From: Ferruginibacter sp.
Lineage (GTDB): Bacteria > Bacteroidota > Bacteroidia > Chitinophagales > Chitinophagaceae
Assembly (NCBI GenBank): GCA_028288705.1
Contig: JAQBNH010000009.1
Span: 1-64,000, forward strand
Length of the DNA: 64,000 bases
Direction: 5' to 3'
Shown: positions 42,592-51,899 of the stretch, piece by piece
Layout of the letters: each line of letters opens with the position of its first letter
Position numbering within the stretch: position 1 is the first letter of the stretch
The notes under the pieces: generated by a model
What the model saw: the letters and a program-made list of their open reading frames with translations, nothing else
Database searches by the model: none
Told to the model about the DNA's origin: nothing
Position numbers and translations under genes: made by a program

Positions 42592-44850
42592 ATGAGCGTC
42601 AACAGAACGGCTATAACAACATTAGAAAATCTGGGTGAAGAAAATACGTTGCTCCGGAACATCCTGGAAACGATGGGCGAAGCATTCATCAGTATTAATA
42701 AAGATTGGAGATTTACCTATATCAATGGCCAGGCGTCAGAACTGAGTGGTATGAAGGCAGAAGATTTTCTTGGGAAGGTTGTCTGGGATGTTTTTCCCGG
42801 CCTGGAGGAAACCACCTTCGGCATTATGTATCGCAAGGCAATGGAGGAACAAGTGCCTGTTTATTTCCAGGAAGAATACGCAGCTTTAAATATTTGGGTT
42901 GATGTGAGGGTGTTCCCTAATCCCGACGGTATCTCCGTTTTTTACACTGATATTACTGCACAAAAATCAGCTGAAAAAACTTCGGCCAAAAAAGAAAAAC
43001 GCTTTCGCTCTCTCCTCGAAAACAGCGAGGAAGTATGTGCTATTTTTACACCGGATGCCAAAGTACTTTACATCACGCCAGGCATTGAAAAACTAATCGG
43101 GTATACGGAACGCGAGGCGAAAGATTTTGACCTGTTGTCTTTGGTGGATCCCGATGACCTTCCTTTGGCAAAGACGATGCTTGAAGACGTTATGGAAAAA
43201 CCCAACAGGAAAACCAAACCATTCATTCTTCGCGTCAAACATAAAGACCGTTCCTGGCGGCACCTCGAATCTATTCTCAGTAATAAATTAGATGACCCGG
43301 CAATTGGCGGGATCATCGACAATATCCGCGACGTTACGGATAACGTAATGGCAGAAAAAAAGATCCGGGAATCGGAAGAAAAATACCGGCTATTGTTTGA
43401 TTCGAGCCCGTTGCCTAAATGGATCTACGATGCTCATTCTCTCCGTATCATGGAAGCGAACCCGGCTGCGGCTGAACACTACGGATTTGCCAGGGATGAA
43501 TTTCTGAAACTTCACCTCCAGGATATTCGCCCGAAATCGGAAGTGCCACAGTTAATGAAGATGGTGGCCACAATAAGAGAAAAGGAAAACCATTTTGCTA
43601 TTGCTAATCATAAAAAGAAAAATGGCGAAATAATGAACGTGGAAGTGCTGGGCTATCCAGTCACATATCAGGGGAAAACTGCGCGGATGGTGATCGTTAA
43701 CGATGTAACCGCGATGAAGAAAACGCAGGCAGAACTACTCAAAAGTTATGCGCGTTTTACCTACGTGGCGAAGGCGACATCTGATGCCATCTGGGATAAA
43801 AATATTGCGGATGACTTCATTAACTGGAGCGAAGGGTTTTTTACGTTGTTCGGTTATGAGTTGACAGATGCTAATAAAAAGGTAAGTTTCTGGCGTTCAA
43901 AAATCCATCCAAAAGATGAATCTTCTGTCGCCGGGAAGATACGCGCTGCTTTAAAAGACCCGGCCTGTTTTTCCTGGGTGATCGAATATCGCTTTCTGAA
44001 ATCAGATGGCCAGTACGCCTATGTGAAGGATAAAGCGGTCGTCCTCCGCAATGCAGCAGGCCTGGCACTCTCCTGCGTAGGCGCGAGCCAGGATATCACC
44101 GATCTGCGTCAGCAGCAGGAAAATTTGCTCGACCTCAATAATCAGCTTAATCAACGGGCAGAGGAGTTAGCGGTATCCAATGCGGAACTGGAGCAATTTG
44201 CCTATGTTGCTTCGCATGACCTGCAGGAACCTTTAAGAATGGTAACCGGGTTTTTATCTCAACTGGAAAAAAAATACAGTGCTGCATTAGACGAAAAGGC
44301 AAGACAATATATTTTCTATGCGATTGACGGAGCCACGAGGATGCGTACGATCATCCTCGACCTGCTGGATTATTCCAGGTTTGCCAAGATGGATTTTGAT
44401 GTAGAAGGTGTGGATATTCAGGCATTGCTGGACGAGATCATGGAACTAAATAAAAGCCAGCTGGCAGAAACCGGTGCGATCGTAAAATACCGTGGACTGC
44501 CGGTCATCAAAGCCAGCCGCATCCCGATGCGCCATGTATTCCAGAACCTGGTCACCAATGCTCTGAAATACAGATCCCCGCAAAAACACCCGGTGATCGA
44601 AGTTGGAGCGCACGATAATGGAACCAACTGGGTCTTCAGTGTATCGGATAATGGCATAGGTATTGAGCCTCAGTTTTACGAAAAGATTTTTGTCCTGTTT
44701 CAGCGCCTGCATCACCGGGAAGAATACAGCGGAACCGGCATCGGGCTGGCGGTTTGCAAAAAGATCATTGAAAATCATGGGGGAAAAATATGGGTTGATT
44801 CCATACCTGGAAAAGGATCTATATTTTATTTCAGCCTTCCAAAAAAATAA
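42592..44850 (+). CDS. Multi-PAS sensor histidine kinase
   Basis: A soluble 752-residue kinase without membrane segments. Four PAS domains (about 15-125, 140-265, 265-385, 390-515) are followed by a short coiled coil, a HisKA domain with phosphoacceptor His542 (YVASHDLQEPLRMV) and an HATPase domain (NLVTNALKYRS, VSDNGIGIEP, YSGTGIGLAVCKKIIENHGG). The SHDLQEPLR form is that of bacteriophytochrome-like kinases, which usually pair with small Rcp1-type regulators; the next gene is one. The PAS signals are unknown. Confidence 0.92.
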   Translation: MSVNRTAITTLENLGEENTLLRNILETMGEAFISINKDWRFTYINGQASELSGMKAEDFLGKVVWDVFPGLEETTFGIMYRKAMEEQVPVYFQEEYAALNIWVDVRVFPNPDGISVFYTDITAQKSAEKTSAKKEKRFRSLLENSEEVCAIFTPDAKVLYITPGIEKLIGYTEREAKDFDLLSLVDPDDLPLAKTMLEDVMEKPNRKTKPFILRVKHKDRSWRHLESILSNKLDDPAIGGIIDNIRDVTDNVMAEKKIRESEEKYRLLFDSSPLPKWIYDAHSLRIMEANPAAAEHYGFARDEFLKLHLQDIRPKSEVPQLMKMVATIREKENHFAIANHKKKNGEIMNVEVLGYPVTYQGKTARMVIVNDVTAMKKTQAELLKSYARFTYVAKATSDAIWDKNIADDFINWSEGFFTLFGYELTDANKKVSFWRSKIHPKDESSVAGKIRAALKDPACFSWVIEYRFLKSDGQYAYVKDKAVVLRNAAGLALSCVGASQDITDLRQQQENLLDLNNQLNQRAEELAVSNAELEQFAYVASHDLQEPLRMVTGFLSQLEKKYSAALDEKARQYIFYAIDGATRMRTIILDLLDYSRFAKMDFDVEGVDIQALLDEIMELNKSQLAETGAIVKYRGLPVIKASRIPMRHVFQNLVTNALKYRSPQKHPVIEVGAHDNGTNWVFSVSDNGIGIEPQFYEKIFVLFQRLHHREEYSGTGIGLAVCKKIIENHGGKIWVDSIPGKGSIFYFSLPKK

Positions 44851-44862
44851 ACCTTACCTAAG

Positions 44863-45303
44863 ATGAACCATATGAAACCGATCAACATTCTGCTTGTTGA
44901 AGACAATGAAGGAGATATTATGCTGACTACGGATGCATTCCACGACAGTTCGCTGAGCAATAAGATCAGTATTGTTCGCGATGGCTGGGAAGCTGTATTG
45001 TATTTGCAGCAGAAAAGCAGTTATACAAAGGCAGAGTTGCCGGAACTCATCCTGCTGGATGTAAACCTGCCAAAAATGAATGGCCACGAAGTGCTGAAAT
45101 TTGTGAAGACGAATGAGACAATCAAACATATTCCCGTGATTATGCTGACGACGTCCTCATCACAAAAAGATGTGCTGTCTTCCTACCAGAATCACGCAAA
45201 TTGTTATATCACGAAGCCTGTAAATATCGAAGAATACATCACTGTCGTGGGAGCCATAGAAAATTTCTGGGCTTCTGTGGTGCAGTTGCCCGTTAAAAAC
45301 TAA
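44863..45303 (+). CDS. Single-domain response regulator (Rcp1-like)
   Basis: A 146-residue receiver domain with phosphoacceptor Asp66 (LILLDVNLPKMNG), acidic pair in LLVEDNEGD, Thr in MLTTSSSQKD and Lys in CYITKPVN. It has no output domain. It is placed between the PAS kinase (12 bases upstream) and the hybrid kinase (four bases downstream), so it probably shuttles phosphate between them or to another protein. Confidence 0.93.
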   Translation: MNHMKPINILLVEDNEGDIMLTTDAFHDSSLSNKISIVRDGWEAVLYLQQKSSYTKAELPELILLDVNLPKMNGHEVLKFVKTNETIKHIPVIMLTTSSSQKDVLSSYQNHANCYITKPVNIEEYITVVGAIENFWASVVQLPVKN

Positions 45304-45307
45304 CATC

Positions 45308-47101
45308 ATGGATCAGCAAAGCCCGGTATTGCAAATACTCATTGTTGAAGACAATGCAGGTGATATGGCGTTGATACAGGATTACCTGCGCGACGAATTC
45401 CCGAATATTCAGATCGTACCGGCGCGAAATTATACGCAGGCATTAGCGGCATTAAAAACGTTACAATCACCGGACCTGATCTTACTTGATCTTTCGCTGC
45501 CGGATAACAGTGGTGAAGACCTGGTGAACGGCATTATCAGCAACTGCGGGGAATGCCCGGTGATCGTACTAACGGGCATGAGAGATAAACAATTTGGTAT
45601 GAAGACCCTTTCAATGGGTATTTCCGATTATCTCCTGAAAGATGAACTGACCGCTTCGCAGTTGCACAAAAGCATTCTCTATTCCATAGAACGCAACCGG
45701 ATATACAATGAACTAAAATATTCGGAACAGAAATATCGCAGCCTTTTCGAATTAAGCCCCACACCAATGTGGGTATTTGATGTAGAAACATTGCGTTTCC
45801 TTAGCGTTAATGAAGCGGCAATCAGGCATTACGGTTACAGTGAAGAAGAATTTTTACAGGCAACGCTTGCTGATATCAGGCCGAAAGAAGACCTTGGTAT
45901 TTTAGAGGATGCAACGAAAGAAATGAAGAGCAATGCAGAGTTCCAAAAAGCTTTTGCGCGGCATCTAAAAAAAGACAACTCGATCATTTTTGTTGATATT
46001 CATAGCAACCAGATTGAATTTGCGGGCAGGAAGGCGCGCCTGGTATTAGCCACGGACGTAACAGCCAAGGTAAAGGCTGAGCGCGACCTTAAACTCATGG
46101 AATCGGTTATCATCAATACCACAGACACGGTGATGATAACAGAAGCCAGGCCCTATGGCAAGGAAGACCTGGGGATCGTGTATGTGAACGATGCCTTTAC
46201 AAATATGACGGGTTACACAAGGGAAGAAGTGCTACGAAAAACACCGCGTATCCTGCAAGGATTAAAGACCGACCCGATCGAACTTGAACGGATGCAAAAA
46301 GCCATCGCCGCATTGCAGCCTTTTGAAACCGAAGTCATCAATTACAAAAAAAATGGCGACGAATACTGGGTGAATATCGCCATCGCCCCGGTAACTGATG
46401 AAAAAGGGGTTTGCACGCATTGGATCGCCATCGAAAAAGATGTGACCGATCGTAAAAAAGAAGATCAGCGTGTAACCAAAGCCATCATCAACGCGCAGGA
46501 AGAAGAACGTACGCAGGTTGGGTACGAATTACATGATAACGTAAACCAGATCCTTGTGGGATCCATCCTGGCATTGGGTATGACGAAACAATCGCCGAGT
46601 GAAACAACGGCCTGGGTGGCCAAAGCCCGGGGATATATCAGTGATGCCATCAACGAAATCCGCAAATTGTCGCATCAGCTGGCACCCGCCAGTTTTGAAG
46701 AACAAAGCCTCCAGGATGTAATGGTGAACCTGGTAAATAAAATGAATGTAAATGATCAGTTGCTACCGGTGCTAAACCTTGATGCGCTGCAGCAGGAATT
46801 TATCAGCGATGACATCCAGTTAAATTTATACCGCATCCTGCAGGAACAACTAAATAATATTGTAAAATATTCCAAAGCCACGCAACTCGAGCTCAGCGTC
46901 TACCAGTCACCGTCAGAAGTGAGCATGCGCATTTTCGATAATGGTGTTGGATTTGATCCGTCTGTAACGAAGGGCATTGGGTTAAATAATATCCGCAGGC
47001 GCATTGAATCCTTCGCAGGTACTTTCAAGTTGCACACATCACCAGGTGCGGGCTGCGAGATCATTGCGACCATCCCGTTAAACGGGCAAAAGACCTCATA
47101 A
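45308..47101 (+). CDS. Receiver-PAS-PAS-HisKA_3 histidine kinase
   Basis: A 597-residue cytoplasmic protein: receiver (about 9-125, phosphoacceptor Asp61), PAS (140-255), a second PAS (265-385), HisKA_3 dimer domain with His409 (GYELHDNVNQILVG) and HATPase (500-595; LNNIRRRIESFAG). The second PAS has the LOV-like frame VYVNDAFTNMTGYTREEV and ILQGLKTDP, but the photoactive Cys position is Pro313 (KTPRILQG) and the late Gln is Glu (IAIEKDVTDRK). HisKA_3 kinases usually signal to LuxR-type regulators; none is near. The N-terminal receiver suggests input from the first kinase in this operon. Confidence 0.9.
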   Translation: MDQQSPVLQILIVEDNAGDMALIQDYLRDEFPNIQIVPARNYTQALAALKTLQSPDLILLDLSLPDNSGEDLVNGIISNCGECPVIVLTGMRDKQFGMKTLSMGISDYLLKDELTASQLHKSILYSIERNRIYNELKYSEQKYRSLFELSPTPMWVFDVETLRFLSVNEAAIRHYGYSEEEFLQATLADIRPKEDLGILEDATKEMKSNAEFQKAFARHLKKDNSIIFVDIHSNQIEFAGRKARLVLATDVTAKVKAERDLKLMESVIINTTDTVMITEARPYGKEDLGIVYVNDAFTNMTGYTREEVLRKTPRILQGLKTDPIELERMQKAIAALQPFETEVINYKKNGDEYWVNIAIAPVTDEKGVCTHWIAIEKDVTDRKKEDQRVTKAIINAQEEERTQVGYELHDNVNQILVGSILALGMTKQSPSETTAWVAKARGYISDAINEIRKLSHQLAPASFEEQSLQDVMVNLVNKMNVNDQLLPVLNLDALQQEFISDDIQLNLYRILQEQLNNIVKYSKATQLELSVYQSPSEVSMRIFDNGVGFDPSVTKGIGLNNIRRRIESFAGTFKLHTSPGAGCEIIATIPLNGQKTS

Positions 47102-47129
47102 AAAAACCTGCCTTTTACAAAGCAGGTTT
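47101..47129 (-). terminator. Terminator of the GH3 gene
   Basis: Arms AAACCTGC and GCAGGTTT around a ten-base loop. Ts follow on the minus strand, so it ends the leftward utilisation-locus transcript. Confidence 0.8.
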
Positions 47130-47148
47130 CCAGTTAGAATAAAAATCT

Positions 47149-49431
47149 TTATAATAATTTGAATGAGGCCTCTTTTACATCGCGGCTGTTTCCGCCAATA
47201 AATAATTTAAAGTCTCCCGGTTCTGCAACATATTTTAAATCTGCATTATAAAACCTAAGGTCATTCACTGTTAATGTAAAACTTACTTTCCTGCTCTCTC
47301 CTGCCTTCAGAAATATTTTCTGAAACCCTTTGAGCTCTTTAACCGGGCGGGTAATACTTCCCACCAGATCACGGGTGTATAGTTGCACCGTTTCACTGCC
47401 ATCGCGACTCCCCGTATTTTTAATGGTTACTGTGGCCGTAATACTGCCCGTGGAAGAAAGGGTTGAACTGCTTAATTGCACCGCGCTGTAGTCGAAACTT
47501 GTATAACTTAATCCGAAGCCGAAAGGGAATAAGGGATCATTGGAAACATCCAGGTAATTCGACCTGAACTTTTCAAACCATTTTCCTTCTCCCAGCGGAC
47601 GACCGGTATTCTTATGGCTGTAATAAATTGGAATTTGCCCAACGTTTTGCGGGAAGGTTGTGGTGAGTTTTCCGGAAGGATTTACATCTCCGAATAATAC
47701 ATCAGCAATCGCGTTCCCTGCTTCAGAACCACCAAACCAAACATTTAAGATAGCAGGAACATTGGCTTTTTCCCAACTGAGCACTAATGGACGGCCGGTG
47801 AAAAGTACGAGCACTACGGGTTTTCCTGTTTTCACCAGGGCCATGAGTAAGTCCCTTTGCGTTTGTGGAATTTCGAGATTCGTGCGGCTGGAACTTTCGC
47901 CGCTCATTTCGGAAGACTCGCCCAATGTTGCTACGATCACATCTGCCTGTGCTGCGATGCCCAGCGCTTCATTCCTTAATTCTTCTGCCGTTTTATTATC
48001 ACGCGGCAATGTACGCCCGAACATGGTAGCGCGCTTTTCAAAATTACTGTCCGCGTCAAGATTAGATCCCTTCGCGACAAGAATTTTTGCATTATTGCCC
48101 AGCGCATTTTTAAGTCCGTCCAAAACACTTATCGCAGAAGGAAGATTTGTGGCCACACTCCAGGTGCCCGGCATATTTTCTTTGGTATCTGCCAGTGGAC
48201 CGATCAGGGCGATCGTTGCAGATTTTTTTAACGGCAATACGTTGTCATTTTTCAACAAAACAAAACTTTCAGCCGCAATCGTGCGAGCTGCTTTTATATT
48301 ATCCGGGGTGGAAATATCTGTTTTAGCACGCGCCATATCGCAATACTTGTAGGGATTTTCAAAGAGTCCCAATTTGTATTTTGCTTCGAGCACGAGGCGG
48401 CAGGCATTATCAATTTCCGCAAGCGTTACCTTCTTTTCATCCAGCGATTTTTTGAGCGTGGTTAAAAATCCTTCGCCTACCATATCCATATGAATACCGG
48501 CTTTCAAAGCAAGTGCAGAAACTTTTTGCAGGTCGCCCATGCCATGTTCGATCATTTCGTTGATGCCGGTATAATCTGTTACCACAAATCCTTTAAAGCC
48601 CCATTGATTTCTTAGAATGTCTGTCATCAGCCATTTATTTCCTGTTGCAGGAATGCCATCAACTTCATTGAAAGAAGCCATCACGCTCCCAACACCTGCA
48701 TCAACTGCCGCTTTGTAAGGAGGGAGATAATTGTTGTACATCGTGATGCGACTCATGTCCGTTGTATTATAATCGCGGCCGGCCTCTGCTGCGCCATACA
48801 TCGCATAATGTTTTACACAGGCCATGATGCTGTTGTTTTTCGTCAGGTCATTATTTTGATAACCATTCACCATGGCTTTTGCGATAAGTGATCCGAGGTA
48901 AGCATCTTCACCACTACCCTCCGCAATCCTTCCCCAGCGCGGGTCGCGGCTGATATCAACCATCGGGCTGAAAGTCCAGCAAATCCCATCGGCACTGGCT
49001 TCTACAGCGGCGATGCGTGCGCTCTGCGTGATCGCTTCCATATTCCAGGTGCACGATAAAGCCAATGGAATCGGGAAGGTTGTTTGATATCCATGGATCA
49101 CGTCCATACCAAAGATCATCGGGATCTTTAACCTCGTTTGTTCCACTGCAACTTTTTGTACGTCGCGAATTTTTTCAACGCCTTTGATATTGAAGAGCCC
49201 GCCCACTTTGCCTTCGCGGATCTTTTTACCAATATCCGAATTGCCGGCCTGCCCGGTAACGATATCGCCCGAACCCGGAAGATTAAGCTGGCCAATCTTT
49301 TCATCCAGCGTCATTTTCTTCATCAACGCGTCGATGAAAGGTTTCATTTTCGGGTTGACTTGCTGCGCTGAAGTTTGCATAACAATGAACAATGCAAACA
49401 GCAGGAGGAAATTTCTTTGTATCATTTTCAT
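47149..49431 (-). CDS. GH3 beta-glucosidase, secreted (BglX-like)
   Basis: A 760-residue family 3 glycoside hydrolase with a signal peptide (ALFIVMQTSAQQ). Domain order is the TIM-like barrel (about 30-380, with MDVIHGYQTTFPIP, RDPRWGR, CVKHYAMYG and the nucleophile Asp in FVVTDYTGINEM), the alpha/beta sandwich (400-610) and an FnIII-like domain (665-745). It removes terminal beta-linked glucose from oligosaccharides; some GH3 enzymes linked to GH144 genes prefer beta-1,2 linkages. Last gene of the locus on this strand, ending at a terminator. Confidence 0.93.
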   Translation of the reverse strand: MKMIQRNFLLLFALFIVMQTSAQQVNPKMKPFIDALMKKMTLDEKIGQLNLPGSGDIVTGQAGNSDIGKKIREGKVGGLFNIKGVEKIRDVQKVAVEQTRLKIPMIFGMDVIHGYQTTFPIPLALSCTWNMEAITQSARIAAVEASADGICWTFSPMVDISRDPRWGRIAEGSGEDAYLGSLIAKAMVNGYQNNDLTKNNSIMACVKHYAMYGAAEAGRDYNTTDMSRITMYNNYLPPYKAAVDAGVGSVMASFNEVDGIPATGNKWLMTDILRNQWGFKGFVVTDYTGINEMIEHGMGDLQKVSALALKAGIHMDMVGEGFLTTLKKSLDEKKVTLAEIDNACRLVLEAKYKLGLFENPYKYCDMARAKTDISTPDNIKAARTIAAESFVLLKNDNVLPLKKSATIALIGPLADTKENMPGTWSVATNLPSAISVLDGLKNALGNNAKILVAKGSNLDADSNFEKRATMFGRTLPRDNKTAEELRNEALGIAAQADVIVATLGESSEMSGESSSRTNLEIPQTQRDLLMALVKTGKPVVLVLFTGRPLVLSWEKANVPAILNVWFGGSEAGNAIADVLFGDVNPSGKLTTTFPQNVGQIPIYYSHKNTGRPLGEGKWFEKFRSNYLDVSNDPLFPFGFGLSYTSFDYSAVQLSSSTLSSTGSITATVTIKNTGSRDGSETVQLYTRDLVGSITRPVKELKGFQKIFLKAGESRKVSFTLTVNDLRFYNADLKYVAEPGDFKLFIGGNSRDVKEASFKLL

Positions 49432-49458
49432 ATCGTAATATTTAATCTTAAACCTAAA

Positions 49459-50133
49459 TTATTTGAGTAAGTGTGGAGCAATTAATGCCTGCCAGATCGC
49501 ATAACCTTTCGCATTCATGTGCAGGTTGTCGCCGATGTACAAATCATTCCGCATCGTCCCGTCGCTGTTTAGCATGGGCTGGTACACATCGACGAAGACC
49601 GTTCTCTTTTTCTTTTTCAGGAATTTTTTGATACCGTTATTTGCAGCAATCATATCGGCCTGGAGTTTTGCACGGCTCGGACTTGGTTTGATGGATACAT
49701 AAACTATCGAGGCATAAGGGAGTTGTTGCCGGATCATCCCATACAATGTTTTAAAATCTTTTAGCACTTTTTCCGGCGACGACGCAGGTGTGGCTGCGAT
49801 GTCATTTTCTCCACAGTAAATAACAACTTGTTTAGGTAAATATTTTAAGATCAGATCGTCGGCATAACGGATCATGTCAGGCAGCGTTGAACCACCAAAG
49901 CCCCGGTTGATCACGGGTAGGCCCGGAAAATCGGCAGCAAGGTTCTTCCACATCCTAAATGAGGAACTTCCCGCAAACACGATTGGGTGCTGCCCCGCGA
50001 ACGGAACCTGGATACTATCTGCTTTTCTAAATGCTGCAATCTCGTCGGCAAAAGGTTGCGCCGTAGCTGCAGACCCCATAAGGAGGAAAACGGCGAAGAA
50101 AATCTTACAGGTAATTTGCTTTAAGTAGTTCAT
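49459..50133 (-). CDS. SGNH/GDSL-type hydrolase
   Basis: A secreted 224-residue SGNH hydrolase with a signal peptide ending near AATAQPF. The four blocks are visible: Ser in VFAGSSSFRMW, Gly in NRGFGGSTLPDM, Asn in IYCGENDIAA and the Asp/His pair in GDNLHMNAKGYAIW. Such enzymes are esterases or deacylases; in a polysaccharide locus it probably removes acetyl, succinyl or other acyl groups from the glycan. It lies three bases after the GH43-like gene, so they are cotranscribed. Confidence 0.9.
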   Translation of the reverse strand: MNYLKQITCKIFFAVFLLMGSAATAQPFADEIAAFRKADSIQVPFAGQHPIVFAGSSSFRMWKNLAADFPGLPVINRGFGGSTLPDMIRYADDLILKYLPKQVVIYCGENDIAATPASSPEKVLKDFKTLYGMIRQQLPYASIVYVSIKPSPSRAKLQADMIAANNGIKKFLKKKKRTVFVDVYQPMLNSDGTMRNDLYIGDNLHMNAKGYAIWQALIAPHLLK

Positions 50134-50136
50134 ATG

Positions 50137-51894
50137 TTAGTCAACTTTTATCGGTGCTGTCCGGGCAGATACACCGTTCTCATTAATGGCTTCAATAGAA
50201 AAATAATAAGTCTTTTGGCTGTCCATTGTCTTCAACCAATATTCATTGATATCGTGCACCATGATGCAAGTGTACAATTTATCAGGGGCTGTGCCATAAT
50301 ACAGGTTCCAGGCCCACGCTTTTTCATCCGGGCTCCACTTAACCCAGGCACTGCGTTTGTCCTTCTCAGTTCGTAACACGACCAATTGCTTCACGGTAGA
50401 GGGTTTATCACCCGCCCCTTTGCCGAAAACGCGCAGGCCACTGATGGCAAATTTACCAGTGGGCATATGAATATTTTCCAGCCTGATATAACGTGCTTTA
50501 ACGGGCACTACCAATTCTATATAATCATGCGGTACATCTGTTTTATTTTGGCTTTTATCTGCAAGCATCTTCCAACTTTTTCCATCCAGTGAATACAACA
50601 ATTTATACTGATGAAAAATATTGGTCTGTTTACCAAGAAATTCCGCATCCTGGTCTGCATAATTAATTTGAACCGCGTTGACTGTGCTTATATTTCCCAG
50701 GTCGCTTTGCAGCCATTCTCCAGCATTCCCGGAAACAGCGCTCCAATAAGTTTTGATACTTTCATCGACTGCGTTGTTTGGAGAAAATGCATTGAGCGTA
50801 GAAGAAACCTGGACCGGTTTTTTATAATTAAGGAGCATCCAGCCTGTGAAGCCACCATCGCCATTTGGCAACGATTCGTTTACAGTATTTACTGATGGTA
50901 AATGATGCGGGTAATCACCGAATGCCGTATTGCAATACATTACACCATCCTTGTCGAACCCGGCAGGCCAGATTCCGAGCCTTCGTTCAAAATTGTTTTT
51001 CACGGAGATCGCCATCGTGGATACATGCCAGTAATTTTTATTATTGTCGACAAATGTTCCGCCGTGCCCCGCGCCGCGTGCAAAACCACCGGCCTTATAA
51101 CTCAGCGGGTCGGATTGCGGTGTGAATGGTCCAAGCGGTGAATCACCAACGATCACCCCATCTGCATAGCCACTGAATTCCGTGCCCGGCGCGCCATACT
51201 GCAGGTAATACTTGCCGTTATGCTGCGTCATATGCCCGCCTTCGATGAAGGGATCTAAAAAAGTATTATCATGGTATTCACCAAACCGTTGCCAGCCATA
51301 ACGCCATTCTTCCAGTAAATACATTTCTTTTCTTGCTGTTTTTGGTTGAAACGTTTTCCTGTCCAATTCTACGCCATACACCGGATAGCGGTTACTGCTG
51401 CCGTTATACATGTACAGCCGGCCATCTTTTTCGTCAGTAAAAAACGAAGGATCCCAGCCCCCAATTGCAAACGAATCTACCAGGGGCTTCCATTCATTTA
51501 CCTTCGGATTGGTGCTCATCCAGATCGTAAAGTTGTTGGTATAAGTAGAACCGAAGACGATCATTGTATCACCGATGACGCCGAGTGCAGGAGCGCATAA
51601 TTCATCGTAAACGCCGCCATTCCAGGGACGTAGAAATTTCCGCGAAACAAAATTCCATTTCAGCATATCACTGCTCCACCAGTATCCCCATTGATTGGTG
51701 CTGAATAAATAATAATCACCTTTATAGTTGATAATCTCCGGATCAGCCGTAGCCCGATGCTTTCCCCATTCGCTGAAGTTCGGAATCGGTGTATAACCAT
51801 AATCCAGGTTTAAGGGATTACAGTAAGTTTTCTGTTGCGCGTCCGCATAAGCCGTGAGAAGCAACAGGACCAATATCGTTGCGTATAATTTCAT
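50137..51894 (-). CDS. GH43-like glycosidase with discoidin and Fn3 domains
   Basis: A secreted 585-residue protein. I start at ATG 51894 (MKLYATILVLLLLTAYADAQQ, a signal peptide) rather than the TTG at 51903. A five-bladed propeller of GH43 type covers about 25-320, with base Asp in RATADPEIINYKGDYYL, a second Asp in GGWDPSFFTDEKDG and acid Glu in DPFIEGGHMTQHNG. Next come an F5/8 type C (discoidin) carbohydrate-binding domain (about 350-490) and a fibronectin type III domain (500-585). The specificity is not readable; GH43-like enzymes cut arabinosides, xylosides and some galactosides, so it may trim side groups. Confidence 0.85.
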   Translation of the reverse strand: MKLYATILVLLLLTAYADAQQKTYCNPLNLDYGYTPIPNFSEWGKHRATADPEIINYKGDYYLFSTNQWGYWWSSDMLKWNFVSRKFLRPWNGGVYDELCAPALGVIGDTMIVFGSTYTNNFTIWMSTNPKVNEWKPLVDSFAIGGWDPSFFTDEKDGRLYMYNGSSNRYPVYGVELDRKTFQPKTARKEMYLLEEWRYGWQRFGEYHDNTFLDPFIEGGHMTQHNGKYYLQYGAPGTEFSGYADGVIVGDSPLGPFTPQSDPLSYKAGGFARGAGHGGTFVDNNKNYWHVSTMAISVKNNFERRLGIWPAGFDKDGVMYCNTAFGDYPHHLPSVNTVNESLPNGDGGFTGWMLLNYKKPVQVSSTLNAFSPNNAVDESIKTYWSAVSGNAGEWLQSDLGNISTVNAVQINYADQDAEFLGKQTNIFHQYKLLYSLDGKSWKMLADKSQNKTDVPHDYIELVVPVKARYIRLENIHMPTGKFAISGLRVFGKGAGDKPSTVKQLVVLRTEKDKRSAWVKWSPDEKAWAWNLYYGTAPDKLYTCIMVHDINEYWLKTMDSQKTYYFSIEAINENGVSARTAPIKVD

Positions 51895-51899
51895 TCCGA

